Part shown: piece by piece, positions 57,467 through 64,000 of the stretch | Layout: each line of letters starts with the position of its first letter | Position numbering within the stretch: position 1 is the first letter of the stretch | NCBI GenBank assembly: GCA_021521415.1 | Contig: JAIQDT010005012.1 | Coordinates: 1-64,000 of the forward strand | Origin: Bidens hawaiensis | Lineage: Eukaryota > Streptophyta > Magnoliopsida > Asterales > Asteraceae | Direction: 5' to 3' | Length of the DNA stretch: 64,000 nt | Translations under genes and position numbers: made by a program | The notes under the pieces: generated by a model | Databases searched by the model: none | Told to the model about the DNA's origin: nothing | What the model saw: the letters and a program-made list of their open reading frames with translations, nothing else

Positions 57467-58430
57467 TGAAGAAACGTGGATCGGCTCACTGGTAGACGAT
57501 CAACTTTCCTCGGGTATGAGTATGCTATTTCACCGATGGTTCTCCGGAGTATGAGTTCTTCCACCTACAAAACGAGCAGCACCGTGAACTTACCCCTCAG
57601 AAAGGGACAGAGGGGTCCTCTTTGGGGTAACCCTCCGGTGTGAGAATAAGAGATTGTAGGAGAAGATAATAATAATCTGAGAGTGAGTAATGAATTGGAA
57701 TGTATTTTCTTGCTTACCTCCTCTTGTGGAGGTGGTGTGGTATTTATAGTGTTAGGGTTTCCAATGATTGGGCTCAGATCCCATTAGGGCCTTTTGGCCT
57801 CCTTCTGTTGCTTTGCGCCACGTGTCCTTAGGACACCTGGTGCTTTTTCATTGATTATTCTCTGACCCAGGCATTTTACCTGACCCATGTGCAATCACGT
57901 GGTAGCACATGGGTTTTGCTGAGTTGTCCACCTTTCATTGGCAGCTGTCAACATCAGCATATTCTTATTTCTTAAAGGATACCTTCAGGAAGGTTTGCTG
58001 ACGAGCACAATCAAGGTTGTCCTTATCCTGATTTGGATAAGGACGAGGTTGATTATGTGCACGTGTGATATGCGCCTATCCTGAGGATGCGCGAAGTTTT
58101 CTCTTTATTCTCACGCGCAGATGTTTCATGCGCAGATGTGATATGCGCAAGCATATGTAATATGCGCCACGCGCAGATGTGATATGCGTGAGCATATAGG
58201 ATGCGTGAGCATGCGATATGCGCCACGCGCAGATGTGATATGCGTGAGCATATATGGTGCGCGAGCATGTGATACGCGTGAGCATATGTGATGCGTGAGC
58301 ATATATGATATGCGCCGTGCGCATAGGTTTTGGCTTTATGCCTTCATGATATCTTGATTTCAAGCCTCTTGTCTATATCTTGTGGGTTGACCCGCCCCGC
58401 TCGATGTTAAGGCGGGTACATACCTCTTCA
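57467..58430 (-). repeat. 3' LTR of the Tat-type element
   Basis: On the minus strand it begins TGAAGAGGTATGTACC and ends CACGTTTCTTCA, 964 bp. It shares ctcac(a/g)ccggagggt and the termini with the 969-bp LTRs at 5082 and 9318, but the middle differs. A TATA box lies at 57741-57748 (TATAAATA on the minus strand). Confidence 0.88.
58110..58325. repeat. Minisatellite of gatatgcg/gagcatat words in the LTR U3
   Basis: Irregular units such as gcgcagatgtgatatgcgtg and agcatatatg repeat about ten times. The block lies upstream of the minus-strand TATA box, where LTR enhancers usually sit. Confidence 0.85.
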
Positions 58431-58443
58431 AGCCCCCCCAGTC
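58431..58443 (-). promoter_or_regulatory. Polypurine tract of the Tat-type element
   Basis: On the minus strand it reads GACTGGGGGGGCT, directly before the LTR, nearly as in the gag-only element. Confidence 0.75.
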
Positions 58444-58670
58444 TAATGTGTGTCTTGTCTCGCGCGAGCGAGGTAAGATAGATATTAGACTTAATAGTTC
58501 TCTTTTAATAGGGTTTTGTCTTTTCCTTTTTTATTTCTCATCGTTGCGCGAAATTCTATCCTTTTGGTTAAAATGAATCGTCCATGTACGTGGTTGGTTG
58601 GTGCTGACATGCGTCAGAGATGGAGACGTGTCAGACTTTTCGTGTGCTCGAGGTGCTACAGTTGCCTTTC

Positions 58671-58870
58671 ATGTCCCCTCACACAGTGTCAGGAACACGT
58701 GTTGCGCTCGCGTTGGCCTGCACCTGCAAGTGGGGGCGCGTGAACTCTGATCAGTACCTGTTTCGTTCCCTTTATGTCCCCTCACACAGTGTCAGGAACA
58801 CGTGTCGCGCTCGCGTTGGCCTGCACCTGCGAGTGGGGGCGCGTGAACTCTGACCAGTACCTGTTTCTCT
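58671..58870 (+). repeat. 103-bp direct duplication upstream of the accessory gene
   Basis: Two units start at 58671 and 58774 with atgtcccctcacacagtgtc, and only a few bases differ. The second ends just before the TATA box at 58883. Confidence 0.93.
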
Positions 58871-58882
58871 CTCTCCTGGGCC

Positions 58883-58890
58883 TATAAAAG
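58883..58890 (+). promoter_or_regulatory. TATA box of the accessory gene
   Basis: TATAAAAG in the context ggcctataaaagaaagcc. The start codon at 59006 is the first ATG after the expected transcription start. Confidence 0.72.
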
Positions 58891-59005
58891 AAAGCCTTTT
58901 GAGTTATTATTCTTCATCTTCATTGTTATTTCAGAGCTTTCCTTTCCTTCCATTTTTATTCTGATTTCTGTTCTTGAAGTAACCTCTGTTTGATTTCGCA
59001 GTTGT

Positions 59006-62000
59006 ATGTCTGATAACCCAGACACCACAATCTCCCCAAGCAGACGCCGTGTAAAATCATTAGTCATGTCCACTTTGAAGAAGACCGGCAAGGGAAAACG
59101 GGCTGCGGAGGCCTTGTCGGAGGAGGTGGGGAAGGGCAAGACGGTAAAGAGGTTGGATGAGATTCCCTGTAAATTGAGACAGTCTGATTTTGACAGTCTC
59201 ATCGCCTCTCAGGGTTTTCTCCCTGAGTATGGCTGTATGCTTCCGGCGGCCGGGCAAACGGCGGCAGATCCACCCACCGGCTATATCTCCTTGTACTGCC
59301 ATTTTTTCACCCACTGCAACCTTCGTCTCCCGATGACAAGGTTTATGGGTGCGCTGCTTAAATTTTATGGGATTCACATATCCCAAGTCCATCCTTTTGG
59401 ACTTGTGCGCATGACTCATTTTGAGTTCATGTGCAAAGCTCAGCGCGAGGAGCCAACCCCTCGGCGCTTTCAATTTTTTATAAGCCAAAAATCCCAGATT
59501 CTTGGTTCTCATTCGTTCCTCGCAGTCAGAAGGTCAAGTGCTGCACTGTTTCCTTCAAAAGCCTTCATGACTGGTCTGAGAAATTTTTCTATATTAAGGC
59601 TGGTGTGATTCCCATCCGCATGACCATGCGCGCGATCACTTCTGCGCCCGCGGATGTGAATGTTTTTAAGAACCCAACTGGCGCATGGGTTAACAAGTTG
59701 ACTGCTGAACCATCCCCCGCCAAGAATATTTGCGAGGAGGCGCTGGTGGGGGTTGGCATGAGCAGGAGGTGGGCCGACAGCGCGACTGAGCCTGTTATCC
59801 AAGTTGATGGATTATGTGAGTTATTAGCTCATTGCATTATTTCTGCGCGAACATAATTCGTTTTGCTGATATCATTTTTGTTTTATGCAGTAAGCAAGGA
59901 GTACGTCCACGCCGCCTATGATGAGCATATGGAGGGTGGCTCTGTCGCGCTGGGCGCAGGGGAAGTTGGCTTCCCCGATCGCTTCGCTGATATGTTCATC
60001 CCTGTTGATTTGGGATTTTGCTTTGATAGCGATGCGCCTGGTAGGCCTTTGTACTTATGCTTATGCCTTTAGAATACCAAATTTGGTTAACATTTCTGTT
60101 GCACGTATTGTAGATGCGCTTGAGAACTATGAGCTGGAGCTCGCGGAAGAAGAGGTGGAGGAGGAAGCTGAGGTGCCACAACTCAAGCGTAAAGCTAAAG
60201 GGCAAACTGGCGCAGGGGCCAGTAAAAAACAGAAGAAAAATGATGCCCCTGTTGCTCAGGATCCTCCTACTCAGGCGAAGGGACTTAAGAAAACCAAGGG
60301 GTTTACCTCCAAGGTTTCCTTGTCTTCTTTGCCTCAAGGTGTGGGCAGTCCTCCTGTCCACACGAGGTATGGTGCCGCCACCTCCTCTCTTCGCGCGGCG
60401 GAAAAGTGAAGCGGCGCTGCGCCTGCTGTTTCCTCTTCAGGTATACTTTGTTTATACTTTATGGTTTTATGAGCGTGATTCCGATAGAGTTATTAATGAA
60501 TCTTTGCTCACTCAAATGTTTGTAGAGCCGGCGACCTTGGTGGATCAACCTCAGGCGCAACAAGGTACCGAGGCTGCGCCGAAGGTTGCTTTGAAGTCCC
60601 CTGTTTTGCCCTCAAAAAGGGGGAAAATGGACTTCATGGCGATGTTTAACTCGCGAACGGCGGTGCGCCAAGGTATATATTGCGCTTTATTTTCTGACTT
60701 TTTTCTTTTTAGATCAAGTCTTGAATCATTTCTCTTTGTTGGTTTTTTCATAGGCATTATAGCTGGCACACAAGCTGCTGGCGGCACTGCTGGCGCCGGC
60801 GCCAGCGCCGTTGGTTCTGCTCCTGCTCCTGCAAGCACTGAATCTCCCCTCATTGGGATTACTAAGGAGCAGGAGGCTGTTTTACGCGCTGATCTCGCGG
60901 CGTCGAGACCTCCCTCACCTCCTCCTGCGCGCAGCCCTCCTCGCGAGACTGGTTTTGATTTTTCTAGGTCGCAGGAGAAAATGCCTGTTACAGAGGAAGA
61001 TGAGGAGGTCCATTTTGAAGACTCCGATGGCGGCCGCGCAAGCCCTGTAGCGCCACGAGATTTCGCGGCGCAGTCTTCTCGTGGAGCTGGCGCTGACTTT
61101 TCTGCTTGCTCCCCGCAGGTATAAGTTCGTTTTGCTCCGCTGCTTGGACTTCCATATTAGTGTTTAGATGACTAGAACGTTGCTTTGTGTTTGCAGGAAG
61201 CCGATCACATCTACCGCCCGAGATGGAATATTACTGAGGATAGCTCATTTCAGTCCATGGGGGTGTGTGAAGACTTCTGGGCTCACTCCGTGCCTCCAGC
61301 TGAAAGGAGGTTTCAGGAGGAGCGCGCCCGCGTGGACTTGCTCAACGACCATCTTTTCGCTGGGTCAGCGTTCTTTGCTGCCTCCCAAGAGCTTCGTTAT
61401 GATTATGTAAAGGTGCGTGATGCTCTTGCGGAGGCCAAGCAAGAGGCTAAGGTATCTGCTTGGAATCTTTCTGACGCTCGAGAGAGAGCTGAGAAACTCC
61501 AAGCAGAACTCAGCGAGAACCGAGCAAGTGCCAACGCTGCCTTCGTGAAGTGCGGGCATGAGCTGCAGGCTGCGCGGGAGAAGCTGCAGGCAGCAGAGGC
61601 GGACGCGGCCAAGTATGCGCGGCGAGTGCGCGACTTGGAACTGGATGCAGAGGCGCGTGACCAAGCTCTTGTGCAGTCTATCACTGACAAATCTTCATTA
61701 GAGAGTGAGGTTGCGCGCCTGAAGAAGGAGCTTGAGGCCGCGCGGGCAGAGAAGGATGAGGCCCTGGCGACGGCAGCGTCTAGCCAAGAAGCGCTCGATG
61801 CTGCGTGAGCGGAAAGGGAAGAGGCCCTGGCGGCAGCAGCGTCCGACAGAGAGGAGCTGAAACAGACCAAGGAAACTGTTGAGTTGTTAAACTCTCAGAT
61901 TCCTGCTCTTGAGACGTCTGTTTCTTCCCTCGCGCAGGAGCGCCAATGGCTAGTCTCACAGGGTATGACTCGTTGCGCTTATGCGATGAAATACTCAGTC

Positions 62001-62564
62001 GAGTTTCAGACCCTTGTGATGGATTGCAACGCTGCCTCGCGCTTGGTGGGTCGAGCTGAAGGGTTTAAGGATGGCTGTGAATATAGCATGCTGAAGAAGA
62101 ACCCATCCGACTACCCTTATCAGCTCGACGTTGTCTGCGCGGACATGGCCGAGGTGGGGGAGAAGTATTTGAATACTCACATTCCCATCCTTGAGCAGGT
62201 ATTTTAACCTTAATGAGTTTACCTTGACTTATTTTCTTAGTCTTTTTGTACTCACACTTTTCCTTATGCTTTGCAGATAGCCTTGCTTGCTGATCAGCCC
62301 GATCTCGGCGCTCTAAAGAAATTACTTGACGAGTGTGAAGGGGCTGGTGGCGGCGATGATGGCGCGGGCAATGCTGCCTCTGCTAGCGGCTCTGGCGTGG
62401 CCAAAGGACCCCCTCCTGACACTATTGTGATAGAAGACGACTCCATTCAAGATGAACAGCTTGACTATGGCAAGTTTGGAGATGACGAGGAGCGGGCTGC
62501 GCCAGATGCTGAGGGAGGTAATGATGAGGACGATGAAGAGGCTGACGTCGACATAGAGACTTGA
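59006..62564 (+). pseudogene. Antisense accessory gene of the Tat-type element (Transposase_28-like), seven exons
   Basis: The exons, by GT-AG borders and matching phases, are 59006-59815, 59891-60040, 60114-60440, 60526-60672, 60754-61118, 61197-62198 and 62277-62564, about 1,029 codons. Exon 1 holds a region like the putative gypsy-type transposon family Transposase_28: RLPMTRFMGALLKFYGIHIS, then MTHFEFMCKAQ and PKIPDSWFSFVPR. The middle is Ala/Pro-rich with basic stretches (KRKAKGQ, KKQKKN). Exon 6 codes for a long coiled coil (about 61290-61960), and exon 7 ends in acidic DDEERAAPDAEGGNDEDDEE. The function is unknown; the pattern suggests a nuclear or DNA-associated protein, which is inference. 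Three lesions are seen: one base missing in the T-run at 59474-59479, and TGA stops at 60407 and 61806. The damage is light, so decay is recent or partly sequencing error. A polyadenylation-like aatgaaa lies near 62641. Confidence 0.82.
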
Positions 62565-63370
62565 GAAGCCCTTCATGTTTTTTTTTTTATTTGCAGTTTG
62601 TATCTCATCATTTTGTAAATTTGTAACCTTCTATGTTTTGGAATGAAATTTTGTTTTTCCCTTATTCGCATCTTGCGCATTCCCCATTCATCTCTTTATA
62701 TTGCATGTTTGCTTGTTGAACATAAGATATGCTTGCACGTTGAAATAAGAACAAGGTTGTAAGGAAATTATTTTACTTAATCCTTGTCATATTTTAAGTG
62801 ATTTTGCAATATCCTGACTATGTTGACACGTGCCTTGGCGTTTCATTATTCCTCTTTTGCGCGACGTTATCGCGCATTTATTTAGGGAATTATGAGTTTT
62901 TTAGCCTTTACGTGTCAGTATGTGTTACTCTGATATCCATTACAATTCCATGCGTGACCTCGACCTGAGACCTTAACAACTATGTTTTGGCATGTGCTTT
63001 GCCTTAGTTGTGCTTAGGTATTTTTATGGTCTAGCTGCGCAGCATGTAGGATGGATCTTGTGAGTGATTTGAGCTAAGGCTCGTATTATTGGGCTAAGGC
63101 CCTGAGCTAAGGCTCATATTATTGGGCTAAGACCCTGACGTTTTTGAGTTAAAACTCGTTAACGCGTTTGAGCTTGAATCTCGCGCATGTATGTTTTACT
63201 TCGTTTTATTTTTGTTTTGATGTCAATACAATGTTGTCATATTGCTCAAAATTAATAAAGGGAAGTGTGAAACATGTATGCAAAAGGTAATAGAACACAC
63301 ATTAAGAGAAGATAGCGCGTATCATTATTCATAATGGCTTAAAAAGCCTTGATTACAAACTTGACAATTT
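62565..63370. other. Spacer between the accessory gene and integrase
   Basis: 3' untranslated sequence of the accessory gene and non-coding spacer. It includes a tandem pair of about 35 bp (gagctaaggctcRtattattg, about 63071-63135). The two genes converge here, with 3' ends about 0.8 kb apart. Confidence 0.6.
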
Positions 63371-64000
63371 TTACATGAAACATTTTCTAAGCTGTGCTGC
63401 GTTCCATGCGCGCGGGATCTTCTTTCCATTCAAATCTTTTAAAGCGTATGCGCCTTTTCCCAATTCTTCCGAGACTTGATAAGGTCCCTCCCAATTGGGG
63501 GACATCTTTCCCGGGGGTATCGCGCGGCTAGCTTCATTGTTTCGAAGGACAAAATCATTCTTCTTGAAGTGGCATTCTTTCACGCGCTGATTGTAATACT
63601 TTTCTAGTTTTTTCTTGTATTTGGCTTCACTGATGATAGCCGCTTCTCTGCGCTCTTCAAGTAAGTTGAGATCCAACCTTCTTTCGCGCTCGTTATCAAT
63701 CTTGCTCATCATAAGCACTCTATGGGATGGGCATCCAATTTCTGCTGGAATCATAGCCTCCGTTCCATAGGTTAGGCTGAACGGGGATTCGCCATTGCTG
63801 GTTTTGCTTAATGTCCTGTGCGCCCACAGGACATTAGGTAGCTCCTCGACCCATGAGTGGGATTCTCCCTCCAACCTTTTCTTCAGCCCATTTAGCAAGC
63901 TTTGGTTCGCGCGCTCCACTTGGCCATTCCCCTGAGGTGATATACTAAAGTGAAGATTTGGTTGATGCGCAATTCCTTGAGCCAGCTGGATATCTTCCTG
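63371..64000 (-). CDS. Pol polyprotein, integrase C-terminal part (partial)
   Basis: The frame is open from the window edge to TGA/TAA-side end at 63371, 210 codons including the stop. It starts within the integrase core. ISPQGNGQVERANQSLL carries the catalytic Glu in the GNGQVE motif of the D,D(35)E integrases. WAHRTLSKTSNGESPFSLTY and GTEAMIPAEI follow, then a basic segment (KYKKKLEKYYNQRVK) and a GPY-like end (LSPNWEGPY-type, here KMSPNWEGPYQV), finishing AWNAAQLRKCFM. This is typical of Tat-lineage Ty3 elements. Integrase inserts element DNA into the host genome. No lesion is seen in the visible part, so the element could be recently active. The rest lies outside the window. Confidence 0.9.
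   Translation of the reverse strand, partial: QEDIQLAQGIAHQPNLHFSISPQGNGQVERANQSLLNGLKKRLEGESHSWVEELPNVLWAHRTLSKTSNGESPFSLTYGTEAMIPAEIGCPSHRVLMMSKIDNERERRLDLNLLEERREAAIISEAKYKKKLEKYYNQRVKECHFKKNDFVLRNNEASRAIPPGKMSPNWEGPYQVSEELGKGAYALKDLNGKKIPRAWNAAQLRKCFM

Larger units (their letters stand above)
57467..64000 (-). mobile_element. Tat-type Ty3/gypsy retrotransposon, 3' part (runs off the window)
   Basis: In transcription order on the minus strand, the window shows the end of integrase (64000-63371), a non-coding spacer, an accessory gene on the opposite strand (59006-62564), the polypurine tract (58443-58431) and the 3' LTR (58430-57467). An antisense accessory frame between pol and the 3' LTR is known in several plant Tat-lineage elements such as Grande and Retand. 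The LTR ends (TGAAGAGGTA, TTTCTTCA) match the gag-only element at 5082. Confidence 0.87.

Noticed and set aside
58053..58363. His/Ala/Cys-rich minus-strand frames
   Set aside because: They are translations of the gatatgcg minisatellite in the LTR U3.
1..64000. tRNA, rRNA, CRISPR array, plasmid or phage features
   Set aside because: No cloverleaf-like gene or rRNA stretch was recognised by eye, and the repeats are transposon-type tandem or inverted repeats, not spacer arrays. A tRNAscan or Infernal run would be needed to exclude small RNA genes.

Overview
This window reads as nuclear DNA of a flowering plant, most likely a eudicot of the daisy family (Asteraceae). The plant assignment rests on the gene families (MYC-type bHLH, FAR1-related, KMS1/VMP1-like, F-box/kelch, organellar-type uL18), on GT-AG introns, and on the dense load of plant retrotransposons. 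The Asteraceae guess comes from general familiarity with the repeats and is inference. There are no prokaryotic operons, CRISPR arrays or rRNA genes, and I found no convincing tRNA gene.

Layout. 1-4900: a solo LTR (527-1460, target duplication CCCGT) and a bHLH transcription-factor gene broken by three frameshifts (2995-4421). 4921-16272: a nest of insertions whose order can be read from target duplications. A small MITE holds a Ty3 chromovirus (4942-15971, ATAAC). The chromovirus 5' LTR holds a gag-only retrotransposon (5082-10286, GCTTG). Its integrase region holds a hAT-type element (11342-14244), which itself holds a 2.3-kb solo LTR (11880-14145, CCGAC). 17.9-21.6 kb: a decayed FAR1-related gene followed by the 3' exons of a KMS1/VMP1-like gene, then a 2.5-kb solo LTR (21703-24191, GTACT). 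25.4-26.4 kb: an intact gene for a uL18-family ribosomal protein on the minus strand, the only clearly unbroken host gene. 28.6-29.7 kb: the 3' end of a LINE. 30.8-33.7 kb: the kelch part of an F-box/kelch gene whose F-box end is cut off by a repeat array. 34.6-39.2 kb: a Mutator-like element carrying three different MITEs separated only by TA tracts, plus a Helitron end. 40-51.7 kb: LTR fragments, a non-autonomous LTR element with a conserved but unassigned protein, a 3.9-kb solo LTR inside that protein (43548-47448, GAAGG), and a hAT element (49563-50170, GTGCATGA). 51.7-56.6 kb: CACTA-like inverted-repeat elements. 57467 to the window end: a minus-strand Tat-type Ty3 element with its 3' LTR, the integrase end, and between them a seven-exon accessory gene on the opposite strand with its own TATA box.

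How parts fit together. The Tat-type element (57467-64000) and the gag-only element (5082-10286) share LTR length (964 and 969 bp), LTR termini and polypurine tract, so the first could be the kind of helper that moves the second. Three long solo LTRs (11880, 21703, 43548) share the terminal motif GGGGTGYGACA and look like one broad family. Host genes form a small minority, and most show damage with repeats at or near the break points.
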